DNA from: Oryza sativa Japonica Group
Lineage: Eukaryota > Streptophyta > Magnoliopsida > Poales > Poaceae
Direction: 5' to 3'
Assembly (NCBI RefSeq): GCF_034140825.1
Contig: NC_089037.1
Span: forward strand, 30,895,001 to 30,959,000
DNA: 64,000 nucleotides
Position numbers and translations under genes: made by a program. Positions 23,172-32,866 of this stretch are shown one piece after another (positions within the stretch are counted from its first letter, which is position 1; every line of letters starts with the position of its first letter). The notes below the pieces were generated by a model that ran no database searches, was not told where the DNA came from, and worked only from the letters and a program-made list of their open reading frames with translations.

Positions 23172-23292
23172 CTCCCTCCGTTCCTCCATAATATTGTAAC
23201 CATCTACGATGGGATGAGCAGATTCATAGTCCTAGGATGGGTCTCATGGGTCTCATCCTATTCTAGGTTGGGACATTATGGGACGGAGGGAG
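23172..23292. mobile_element. Stowaway MITE
   Basis: A 121-bp element with ends CTCCCTCCGTTCC and GGGACGGAGGGAG, flanked by TA (23170-23171 and 23293-23294). This is the canonical Stowaway arrangement. Confidence 0.9.
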
Positions 23293-23627
23293 TAGCTTAG
23301 CACAGCACAGCTTTATACACCCGTGATTGTGGCTCATGGCTCATGGGTGGATCTACACAAACCTAGCATTCGAATTCAAGAGCCATATCACAAGCTACAC
23401 TCCAAGCAGCACGTGCTGACACGCGCGTCACAACATCCATCATTTTCAGTCCAAATCTTAAGCACGCACGCAGCTCTAAACACCACGTAGGCGTAATAAC
23501 ACAAGAGTACACAGACAAGATCACACACCACAGTCACATTAGTAAGCTTAATAAGCACAAAAGCAAACCGACAACAACGCTCCGGCGACGTCGACGGCGA
23601 CGGCGACGGCGGCGGCGAAGAGACCGG

Positions 23628-24218
23628 TCAGTAGGGGCTCTGGCCCTGCACGTTGCCGTGCGGGTTGTAGAGGCAGATGGTGAGCGTGGCGCCGGTGGTG
23701 CAGGTGGCCTGGGCGCAGCCGACCTCCGCCGTGCGGCGCCACACCACCTGGGTGTAGGTGCCGCACTGCTGCCCCGGCGCGCAGCTGTTGTTGGCGTGGG
23801 CGTAGTACCTCCCCTGCGCCACCCACGACGCCACCACCTCCGCGGGGCGCGCCGGGTAGCTCGCCCACCCCTGGTTCGCGCCGTAGGGGCTCCCGCTCAT
23901 GTCCGCGAACCCGCACCGCCGCCCCTGCCCGCCCTGCTGCTGCGACGTCGTCCTCGCCGCCGCCGCCGCCAGGTCGCCGCTCCACCGCAGCGGCGCCACC
24001 CCGACCGCCGCCCGCGCCTGGTTGTGCGGCGCCAGGAACTCGTCCGCCGCCGCCGACGACGACGACGACGCGTTCGCCTGCTGCGCCGCCACCCCCGCCC
24101 CCGCCCCACGAGGAACCGCGCGCGCGCCGCACGCCGCGGGCGCCGCCCACATCGCAAGCGCGGCGAGGACGAAGCACGCCGCGGCCATCCGCTGCCACCG
24201 AGACGACGCCGCCGCCAT
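23628..24218 (-). CDS. PR-1-like secreted CAP-domain protein, 196 aa
   Basis: A single exon on the minus strand. Residues 1-30 form a signal peptide with hydrophobic core MAAACFVLAALAMWAA. The CAP domain runs from about 59 to 196: FLAPHNQAR (62-69, with the conserved His), PLRWSGDLA, GTYTQVVWRRTAEVGCA (153-169) and a C-terminal NPHGNVQGQSPY. Six cysteines (102, 146, 152, 168, 173, 182) correspond to the three conserved PR-1 disulfides. PR-1 proteins are apoplastic, bind sterols, and are classical salicylate-induced defence markers. The last 11 residues fit the CAPE peptide pattern PxGNxxxxxPY, although the preceding junction is CLYN where CNYx is usual. The linker at residues 45-57 (Gln/Ala/Ser) is longer than in basic rice PR-1. 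The start ATG has a good CGCC-ATGG context. Confidence 0.92.
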   Translation of the reverse strand: MAAASSRWQRMAAACFVLAALAMWAAPAACGARAVPRGAGAGVAAQQANASSSSSAAADEFLAPHNQARAAVGVAPLRWSGDLAAAAARTTSQQQGGQGRRCGFADMSGSPYGANQGWASYPARPAEVVASWVAQGRYYAHANNSCAPGQQCGTYTQVVWRRTAEVGCAQATCTTGATLTICLYNPHGNVQGQSPY

Positions 24219-25477
24219 GGCGAGATCTGGAGTAGGTGAGCTGAGTAATGGCCACTGAAGAAGTGAGAAGTGAACGCGATTGTCTCTAGCGAGTTAAGAA
24301 GCCTCAGCTGCGAGCGAGCCGGCAGCGATGGCGATCGACTTGCGCTGCCGCCGCCTGTGACGCTGTGAGCCGTCGGATCCCTCGCGATCTCGCAAGTGGA
24401 GCGTGGAGTGGCCGTTGGATCTGGCGAGTTTCGGGGGATTTGTTTGTTTGGCGAGATGCGATTTGCTTGGTTTTTGTGTCTCATCTCAGGATCCAGATCA
24501 ACTTGTATGGCATGGCATCCATGTGAGGTTGCTGGTTACTTCCAAGTGAGATGCACTGGAGCGCAGCTTTGGAGTCTGGACAGAGAGCAGAGGAGCACAG
24601 GATCAAGTGTACGGACTGATGGGGTTTAATTATCTATGGTTGATTATACTTGATTGATCAGCAATGATCCCAATGACAATGGGTTTTGTTTGTACAGTTT
24701 ACTGCTGCAACAACTACTCTTGCTAGATAAAGAACAAAGATACCATCATACCAACAGACACTGCACGTAATCAGTCATATGAAATAACCAACCTTTAAGG
24801 CCGAATCAAACAAAATGCAAGAAACAGCATGCAACGGCAGTATATATAAGGGTGACTGAATAAAACATTTGTTCAGTATATATACATGAAATGTGGTTTT
24901 GACTGAATCCGCTGTATATTGGCGTGATCTCAACATATAACTCCACCATACGCCAACCATAAGTGATGTATACTCAATGCAAAGGACTACTGCTGTAGAG
25001 CATGTTGCAAAGGAGTACATGTGCATCGGTGATGATGATAATTATTTGATGCACTAAAGTTTTTAATCATACTCTCGATCTAGCGCTGCAACCTTTCCAG
25101 GATAAATAGACAAATCTAAGCTGCTACTTGATTGGTACTGATGTCGATTAATTCCAAACAGCCAAAAGAAATACCTTAGAGCAAATAATCTGCGATCCAC
25201 GCTTGAATTCTGATCATCTAATGTAAGATTAGGGCATTAGTTCTCCAGTAAGAAAATTAGGAATATTAACTGTAGGATAATAAAGAAAGACAGCAATAGG
25301 GTACGAGAACTCAGCGCGCAGATCCGTTTCTTTATCTTTCTAGAGTGTCAGCGTGTGTGCAGTTGCTCGGGCAAGACTGCTATTGTGTTTCGGCGTCCAG
25401 GTTAGGCACCGGCAAAGGGCAGCGTCCACATGAAAACAACAGGACGCTACATGACCACAACAACCTGCTTATTAATA
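24219..25477. other. 5' flank of the PR-1-like gene, gene-free
   Basis: The first 300 bp upstream of the PR-1-like start (24219-24500) are moderately GC-rich and likely hold its promoter; I could not fix a TATA box. Beyond that the sequence is AT-rich with no recognisable exon or repeat boundary. Confidence 0.45.
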
Positions 25478-26262
25478 CCGGAAACTCTAATGCGCGATTG
25501 ATCGCTACCATGATCGGGTAGCAATCGCCCACCCTCCCCCCTCCCTCCCTCCACGTTTTCTTTTTTTGGCACCGCATTACTTTCCTATTTTAGTAAATTT
25601 ATACACCTAAAGTTTATAGACCCAAAATTTATAAATCAAAAGTTTATATATCCGATTCAAATTTAAATTTGAATTCAAATATATAGTATTTCTATACATC
25701 TAAAGTTTATACACATAAAGTTTATAGACCCAAAGTTTATAAATCAAAAGTTTATATACCCGATTCAAATTTGAATTTGAATTTGAATTTGAAATATATT
25801 CAATTCAAATTTGAATTTGAATTCAAATATTTTTTATATATAGTATTTAGTTTCATCTAAAGTTTATACACCTAAAGTTTATAGACCCAAAGTTTATAAG
25901 TCAAAAGTTTACATACCCAATTCAAATTTGAATTATATCCGATTCAAATTTGAATTTGAATTCAAATATTTTTATATATAGTATTTCTATACATCTAAAG
26001 TTTATACACCTAAAGTTTTATAGACCCAAAGTTTATAACTCAAAAGTTTACATACCCGATTCAAATTTGAATTTGAATTCAAATATTAGTTTATAGACCC
26101 AAAGTTTATAAGTCAAAAATTTACATAACCGTTTCAATTCTAAATTTAAATTTAAATATTTATGATGTAGTAGGAAGAGAAAAAGAAAAGGAGGAAGGGG
26201 GGAGAGGAGGGAGCGACCATATAGGGGAGGGGCGGGCGATCACCCGCGCATTAGGCGTACCC
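25478..26262. mobile_element. Non-autonomous DNA element containing an internal tandem array
   Basis: The 8-bp direct repeat TATTAATA lies on both sides (25470-25477 and 26263-26270). The ends are imperfect inverted repeats sharing CTAATGCGCG and GATCGC/GGCGATC words. The middle (about 25590-26150) is a tandem array of roughly 4-5 units of 110-130 bp. Each unit combines 'aaagtttatacacctaaagtttatagacccaaagtttat' (written here in parts) with a palindromic ATTCAAATTTGAATTTGAATT block. An 8-bp duplication suits a hAT or Mutator-like element; the class is uncertain. No protein is encoded. Confidence 0.65.
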
Positions 26263-26769
26263 TATTAATACTTATAATTTAATTTCTAGGATGCTTAGAC
26301 AAAAAAAATGTTTCTTATCCTGCTCAGATTTAAAAAAAAATGGACAGAATCGCAAACAAGAAGTTCTGTGGCATCCTTACATAGCCCAAACACATTACTC
26401 AACGACAAACACACGAGTAAAATTGACACGTTGCATTGATTGACAATCAAATGAACATATCTCAACGGCACAGAACAATCACATGCTACAATGGATGATA
26501 ATGAAGGGAAGTCCAGACATAAGGCATCAACTGATACACATTATGCAGCCAGCGCACACACTACACGTAATGTCAGGTAACTCCGATGGCATACTACAAG
26601 ACAAAGCGTACATAATAACATGAAGGAGTTAACAGAGTACGATACAGCACATTACACCCTAGGAAGATAAGCTCGGATCTCAATCAGTTCATAGTCCCTG
26701 CCTAAAATACGGATAGGATGCTGTTGCTTCACAAGAGGAAGGGGGGGAGGGGGGGGGATCACGGCGAGC
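26263..26769 (-). other. 3' flank of the hAT-derived gene
   Basis: Probably holds the 3' UTR of the gene that stops at 26770. A G-run (C-run in the sense strand) at about 26745-26758 lies directly after the stop codon. There is no other feature. Confidence 0.5.
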
Positions 26770-28938
26770 CTATGGTGCATCCACCTTGACAAGCGTGGTA
26801 CTCGGCGCCTCCGGGGTAGCTGGTAAATACTGAAGCCAGTCTTTGGCGCAGACGAGCGCCTCCACAATTTCTGGACGCAATGAGCTTCTGTAGTCATCAA
26901 GCATGCGAGTTCCTGTTCCAGCAGAGAAAATAGAGTTGCCGCTGCTCACCATCGACATCGGAATGGCCAAGATATCCCGGGCCATCCTTGAGAGAGTAGG
27001 GAACTTGAGAGTGTTGAGCTTCCACCAGTTCAGAATGTCAAATTCCTGGATGCGCGGAGTGAGGGACTCATCCAGGTACTGTTCCAGTTCAGATTTTGTT
27101 GGCTGGCTTGTAGCTATCTCAGAAAGGTACATATCAAAGTCCACAAGTCCATCGCCGGTCGAAGGAGCAGTTGCTTGAGTACCATTCTCGCTAGCAGGTG
27201 CATTATTACCGTCCCCTTGCTCAACATAAGCCGGCGTCAAGGGGAGGGGTTGTGCAACATACTCCTTGTAAAGCTCATGAACAGCATCATCCACCACCTT
27301 AACATACTTTGCAGCTTCAACACCATAAATTTTCGAGTAGCTGAACTCAACAAGCTTCATCTTGAAGCGCGGATCCATCACAACAGCAATAGCTAACACA
27401 AGGTTGCAATCTTTCCAGTACTTGTCAAACCTCTCGTGCATATCCTTGGCAATGCTGCTGAAAACAGGGTCTTCATGCCCTGTGGCATTTGACAGCTCGA
27501 GCTGAAGTTTCCATGCCTCATGGAAAAAGAGATTTGAAGTTGGATTTGCTGCAGCCATGATGCTATGTGCTGAGTCATACAATAGCTTCAAGTAATTGCA
27601 GGCAGCCTCAACTTTTTTCCAGTCCTCAGCGGACGGTGCCTCATTGTAGTTATCATCACTTGTCTCAAGAGTAGAAAAGGCCTGCTTATAATCCAAGGCA
27701 GCCAGCAGCATGAGATAGGTAGTGTTCCACTGTGTCGTAACATCCAGACAAAGGGTCTTGGTACTTGGGATCTCTAGCTGCAGAGCAATCTCTGCAAACT
27801 TCTCCTCACGGCTAGGAGAAGCTTTTATGAACTTAATGCTTTCACGGATATTATAGATGACACCATGAATTGAAGCAATAACATCCTGAGCAACTGCATT
27901 CAGGATATGGGCATAACACCTTACAACAAACAGTTGGCCCTTGAGCATGAGGTTGTTCTTGTTGGAGAGATAATCCCTCAGATTCGCACTATATATATCA
28001 TGTGATGAGCAATCATTGTCCAATGTGATGGTGAATAGTTTGTCCTTCATATTCCAGTCTGAAAGGCTTGTACTAATAGCTTCACTAAGTGCATTCTCTG
28101 AATGAGGAGAAGACACCATCATGAAGTTTAGCATTCTTCGATGTATCTTCCACTCAGAGTCAATAAACTGCCCAGCAAGTGAAACATAGCCAAGAGTTTG
28201 GCTAGTTGTCCACAATCCAATAGTGAGGCTAATCCTTCCAGGCATAGTGCTGAATGCTTGCATGAGGTTTTCCTTTTCTTTCTGGTAAACAGCATACACC
28301 TCCCCCTCCATTGTCTCAACATCTACAACCCTGAAACGTGGCTGCAGACTGTCAATAAAGGTAGTGAAGGCTGGCTGTTGAACAATGTGAAGTGGATAGT
28401 CATGCAAAATGATCATCTTCGCCAGATATGAACAACTGCGGTCTTGATCAAAAGCAGCATTTGCATAACCAGTATATCTGTAACGCCTCTTAGACGGGCG
28501 CTCCACAGTGCCCTCGCCATCATTGTCAGTCCCTACAGCTGGAGTCAGTGCTAGCTTGTGCTCTTGGTTCTTAATTATAGGACATGAACCCAAGGTAATG
28601 TGCCTCTTGAGATGGCTAGTACCCGCAATTTTTGAACCAGAGCTGTAAGCAAAAGTTTGCTTACACAGTTTGCAGCACGCCCGTGTAGCCCCTCCAGAGA
28701 CAGCTTCAATAGTGAAGTGCTCCCACACTAGAGACTTCTTCCTACGGCGCCTTGATGTTGGAGGGGTACTCATCTCAGCACTGACCAATCCATTTACTTG
28801 GACCTCGTCACCTTGAGCTAAGTCCTCCGCAAGGACCAATTCATCACCCTGAACTTCCTCAGCATGAGCTTCCTCATTGCTTGGGACAATCTCATAACCT
28901 TGAACCATCTGGAAGTCGTTGCCAGTTTCCTCAGTCAT
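26770..28938 (-). CDS. Domesticated hAT transposase (DAYSLEEPER/RICESLEEPER type), 722 aa
   Basis: One intact 722-codon exon. An acidic N terminus is followed by a basic patch SRRRRKKS (62-69). A BED zinc finger follows, about residues 69-120, with W72, C89-x2-C92 and H109-x3-H113. The central region has hAT RNase H-fold landmarks LCLDVTTQWNTTYLMLL and, later, VMDPRFKMKLVEFSY. The C-terminal hAT dimerisation domain spans about 616-705 (LDILNWW-like FDILNWWKLN, FPTLSRMARDILAIPMS). No transposon inverted ends or 8-bp duplication are evident close to the gene, and the frame is fully open, which points to a host-maintained gene. Arabidopsis DAYSLEEPER is a nuclear DNA-binding protein required for development. 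From memory this locus may be one of the RICESLEEPER genes; I do not assign a symbol. Domain order and full length are certain; function is inferred. Confidence 0.9.
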   Translation of the reverse strand: MTEETGNDFQMVQGYEIVPSNEEAHAEEVQGDELVLAEDLAQGDEVQVNGLVSAEMSTPPTSRRRRKKSLVWEHFTIEAVSGGATRACCKLCKQTFAYSSGSKIAGTSHLKRHITLGSCPIIKNQEHKLALTPAVGTDNDGEGTVERPSKRRYRYTGYANAAFDQDRSCSYLAKMIILHDYPLHIVQQPAFTTFIDSLQPRFRVVDVETMEGEVYAVYQKEKENLMQAFSTMPGRISLTIGLWTTSQTLGYVSLAGQFIDSEWKIHRRMLNFMMVSSPHSENALSEAISTSLSDWNMKDKLFTITLDNDCSSHDIYSANLRDYLSNKNNLMLKGQLFVVRCYAHILNAVAQDVIASIHGVIYNIRESIKFIKASPSREEKFAEIALQLEIPSTKTLCLDVTTQWNTTYLMLLAALDYKQAFSTLETSDDNYNEAPSAEDWKKVEAACNYLKLLYDSAHSIMAAANPTSNLFFHEAWKLQLELSNATGHEDPVFSSIAKDMHERFDKYWKDCNLVLAIAVVMDPRFKMKLVEFSYSKIYGVEAAKYVKVVDDAVHELYKEYVAQPLPLTPAYVEQGDGNNAPASENGTQATAPSTGDGLVDFDMYLSEIATSQPTKSELEQYLDESLTPRIQEFDILNWWKLNTLKFPTLSRMARDILAIPMSMVSSGNSIFSAGTGTRMLDDYRSSLRPEIVEALVCAKDWLQYLPATPEAPSTTLVKVDAP

Positions 28939-30228
28939 GCTTCTTGGCTAGTAGCTAGAACTCACAAAATCTGTCAAATAGTAACATGGTAACAGCAGAA
29001 GTCAGTATAACAATCATTTGGCCAAAAAAAAAACTCGAAAGTGACTTATACACGGACAATAACAAACCAGTATCACTACAGTGGCCTATTTAACAAAACA
29101 GGAAGATAAAAGAAAGACAACATGATTTCTTGATAACAAATTAGCAAACCAGGTTATAGTAACTGGGGCACAGATGAAATAACAAAACTATAAATGTCAT
29201 CCAGGAATATTATGGAAACTTAGAATGGGGAACATATCTTCTCACTCCTCAGTAAAAATGCTTAAAGTACACAATTTAAATTAAATTTTATTTGCCACCG
29301 AAAGTGCAAACTTCATGAGCAGAACCATGTGCTACGTTGTTTTCCCGACAAATTTCAAGAAAAGAAGGGGTATCACATGCAAATTTAATTGGACCAGAAT
29401 GACTCGTGCAAACTTAGTTGGTAACTTTACTCCCTACTAGGAGTGATTTCAGCAACTCCAGATAAGTTTAAGAGTCATATCTTCCTTATTATCCTCATGC
29501 AATGCAAGCCAACCCATTCTTGTTCTTCGTAGGCACGAACTCAAAATAATCGGTGAGAAGGAAGTAATTAACAACCTATGTATTGCTTGAGTTGGCGGGA
29601 CACAGTTACACAGGACTTGAAAATCAAGCTCACCTAGTTAGCTAAACAGCGGCAAGAGGCTAGTTTAAGATGCTAAGCTAGTACTATAAAGTTGCAAGAA
29701 CCTATCTGAAGAGGTAGCTAGTGGTAGAGCTTTCTTTGGACAAAGAAAGATAAATTTCTCCGCACGACTACACAAAGCACATATTCAGATTCAATTATCT
29801 AAGCGCACCAAGTCCAACATCACATATCTCCCCCAAAACGAACGAATCAAAAGTTGCCCTCTCTCCGGATCTCCCATCCCCCCCCCCCCCCTACGGTGAA
29901 ATTCATGCGCAAAAACTCGACATCTCAGCGAGCTCCGACGATTTCCAGGCAGGCCGCGCTTCCCCCCGACAAAGAATCCCTAACCCAACAACAACAACAA
30001 TGTAGCCAGCACAGCAGCAAGCAGCAGTGGATTCGCGAGGAGAAATCGGTGACAAATTGGGCCTGGATAACGGGCCTCCCTCCCAAATCCCGATCAAAAA
30101 AAAGAAGAAGAACCGCACGAAAAGCTCCAAGCACGCGCAGATCTGGAAACGGAATTCAAACCCCCCACCCCCCGACCACGAGACCTCGCGAGGCAGGAAG
30201 AAGAGAAGAGATGGAGAGAGGAGCTTAC
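28939..30228 (-). other. Predicted 5' UTR intron of the hAT-derived gene
   Basis: Upstream of the start codon a good acceptor TATTTGACAG ends at 28971, leaving 32 nt of 5' UTR in the coding exon. On the same strand a GTAAGC donor lies at 30228-30223, right after a CTC-repeat first exon. A leader intron of 28971-30228 (about 1.26 kb) fits both. Leader introns are common in RICESLEEPER-type genes as I recall. The stretch has no other exon or clear repeat. Confidence 0.45.
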
Positions 30229-30230
30229 AC

Positions 30231-30260
30231 GAGGAGGAGGAGGAGGAGGAGGAGGAGGAG
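30231..30260. repeat. (GGA)n microsatellite in the predicted 5' UTR exon
   Basis: Ten GGA units on the + strand read as a CTC/TCC tract in the sense direction of the hAT-derived gene. CT-rich 5' leaders are usual in plant promoters. Confidence 0.9.
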
Positions 30261-32866
30261 AGGGATGGTGGTGGCAGATCCGCGCGCGGGCGGGGCTCGC
30301 TCGCTAGGGCTCGGCCCAAGAAGCTCCAAGGCCGGGGCGAGCGGCGAAGCAGATCTGGTAGTAGGTGCAGGGGAGAGGAGGACGAGATGGGGGGAAGAAA
30401 ATTTGCCTCGTTTGGGTGCGGGTTTTCCGGTGGATCGGGTGGGCTGCCGAATCCGCGGCGTGTGGGCGAATCGATAGGGGGGTGTGGGTGGGCCAGCGGA
30501 GGAGGACGATTTGTTTTAGTTTTTGCTTTTGTTTTGGTTTGCTGCTGCTGACAATTACCCGAGGAGGGCTCGTTTTTTTTCCTTTTCGTTTTCTTCGGCG
30601 CTTGTGGACTCGACGACTACCGGTGCGGCCGGCACGGGCGTGCGGCCCACACACGACATGCCGGCGCGGCGCCCCGTTTGTTTTCGTCTTCGGCTCGTTG
30701 GATCTGCCGCGTTCGTGACGAACGACTGCCTCTCCTCCCGTTATCACGCCCAAAAACCCATTTGGCGGATTGGGCTTTTTGTTTGGGCAGCACGAGCGCA
30801 GCCGCGTAACCAAATGTCGCAGCGATTATCGATTGCATTTGCATATGTGAGGCCTGCAATGATACATGATTTTGCTGGACTGTCAAACCGACGGTGCAAA
30901 CCTTTTTTTTTTCCCTTTTTGATGAAACATCGTTTTTTCTTGATACTACCAGAGATTTCATCTTCCTGATGAACGACTATGCTGCATCAATGGACTGATT
31001 TTTATTCGGTCAACTGCCATGAACCATTGGATGCCCCATCCACCATTTGATGGCCTTCTTCCGCAGCGGAGGGCACGAGCGATATCTAAATTTGTGCAGG
31101 TGTATCATCTATGTCACTAAACTCTCAAAATGTATTTTCGAATCCATGATGCCGGACAATGATAGTAAGAAAAAAATTTTAGCCCGAGCAAACTTCAGTA
31201 TAACTAGTATTTACTATAGAAATTTCATCATCAATTTACTTATCAATATTAAAATTTAATGGTGTTCTCGCCAGTGATCCCCGGTGGCCGTCCGGGCTAG
31301 CTGGGCGGTGACTCCACCATTGATGCTAGAGCAAGGTATTGCATATGAAAGATTGCGGCCACCATAAATAAAGCAATTATGCCTTCCAAAATATATGGGG
31401 CATTTTGTATTATTCTAACAATTGATCTCTTCTTTTTTTTAGTAAAATATTCTCCTCTCATTTTTATCACATACTTCTGAAATTATTTATACAGTGGATA
31501 GTAGTGATGTTATTTTCCTACTCCTATTTTCTTTTCAAATTTAGAGGATACATGCATGAGTTAGAAAATACTATCGTTTGTAACAATGAATGTGAGGCCC
31601 GGGCCCACATATCCATCACACATGCAATGCACTACTACATATTAGAATTTTTCATTCGACCGAAATCAATTTTTGCATGCAGAAGGATGACCCGCATGCA
31701 TCCAAAGGTCAGTAAAAATAGGATTTTTTTTTTCATGCGGCCAGCGCATGTGAAAATCCGGGCGCTTAAGCGGACCACATGCGAAAAAGAAAAAAATCAC
31801 GAAAAAAAATAAAATTTCAGAAAATTGAAAACTACACTGAAACCCTGACCCTAATTAAAATCCTCTCGTCGCTGTCGCCGTCGTTGTCCTCGACCTCCCG
31901 TCGCCACCACCATCGTCCTCATCCTCCAGCCATCGCCGCCGTCGTTGGCGTCATCCTCCCGTCGCCGCCGCCGTTGACGTCGTTCTCCTCCCGTCGTCAC
32001 CGCCAGTGATCCATGCAGCAGAGGCTATTGTCGAGAGTAGAGAGCACCGTAGTGGGGCTCTGGAAGTATTGGGCACGGGCAGGTGGTCATGCATGTTCTT
32101 GCTTCGCTTGAACCCAACCCGACCCACGCGGCACCACTATCTCTGTTTCAACCCCTCTCCTCTTCCTCCACTCCGACGAGTCCTCCGCCCAGCCATCTTA
32201 ACCTGTGTCCTGTCGCCAGATGGCCCAGATGAACTACTCCCCTCGTCTAGTCTTCTTTTGCCCTTGCCATCAAACACTACACGTACGTCGTTCTCTCTTG
32301 ACTCACTCACTTCGGAGCCATTGCCTCGCTCGCTCCATCTCGCTCACGGCACACAGCTAAATGTTGCAACTCACCTAGTACCGAGTACTAATGTGTATAG
32401 ATCAGTTAATGCAATGCAAGAGCTCAGTTGATGCAAGGCAACGCAGCAAAAGCACTGCTGTATAGATCAGTTGATTCAGCACAACATCGGATGTCCCCAA
32501 AGAGATCGCATTCAGCAGCACGGGGAGATTTCGCAAACCAACCAACCCATCCATTGCAGTGCAGCAACACACACATATATTCCCTTACTAATAACACATC
32601 TTAATTAGACGAACCTGCCAATCCGTTTTCCAAAACAAGTGAGACTTCTGCATGATACCAAATGCAACATGCATCAGGCCACCACCACCACACAGGTTCC
32701 ATGGATCGACCTACCAAACCTAAACCTTAGCCACCACCGCCACCGACATCGCCGTCACCGTCACCGCCATTGCCGCCGTCTCCTAGCTACTACTGCTACT
32801 ACCACGGTGCTACCCTCCTCATGGGCTACCTAGCTGCCTAGCTTAGCTATAGCTAAGTTAAACCAC
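30261..32866. other. Intergenic stretch between the hAT-derived gene and GIF1
   Basis: 30261-30820 is GC-rich, probably the hAT gene's first exon and promoter; it holds GGCCCA-type words at about 30304 and 30762-30786. 30821-31860 is AT-rich and featureless. At 31860-32000 there is low-complexity CGTCGCCG sequence on an otherwise unremarkable background, with no domain. The last 200-300 bp before 32867 are probably the 3' UTR of GIF1, which includes CACCGCCAC-type simple sequence. Confidence 0.5.

Noticed and set aside
23658-24258. Frames opposite and beside the PR-1-like gene on both strands
   Set aside because: High third-position GC keeps several frames open; only the 196-aa minus-strand frame has a signal peptide and CAP motifs.
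25590-26150. Possible CRISPR-like array of regularly spaced repeats
   Set aside because: The repeats are 110-130-bp AT-rich units with palindromes inside a transposon-like element in a plant genome; spacers are not unique.
30365-30969. Coding exon upstream of the hAT-derived gene
   Set aside because: The frames are low in complexity and lie where a 5' UTR exon and promoter are expected.
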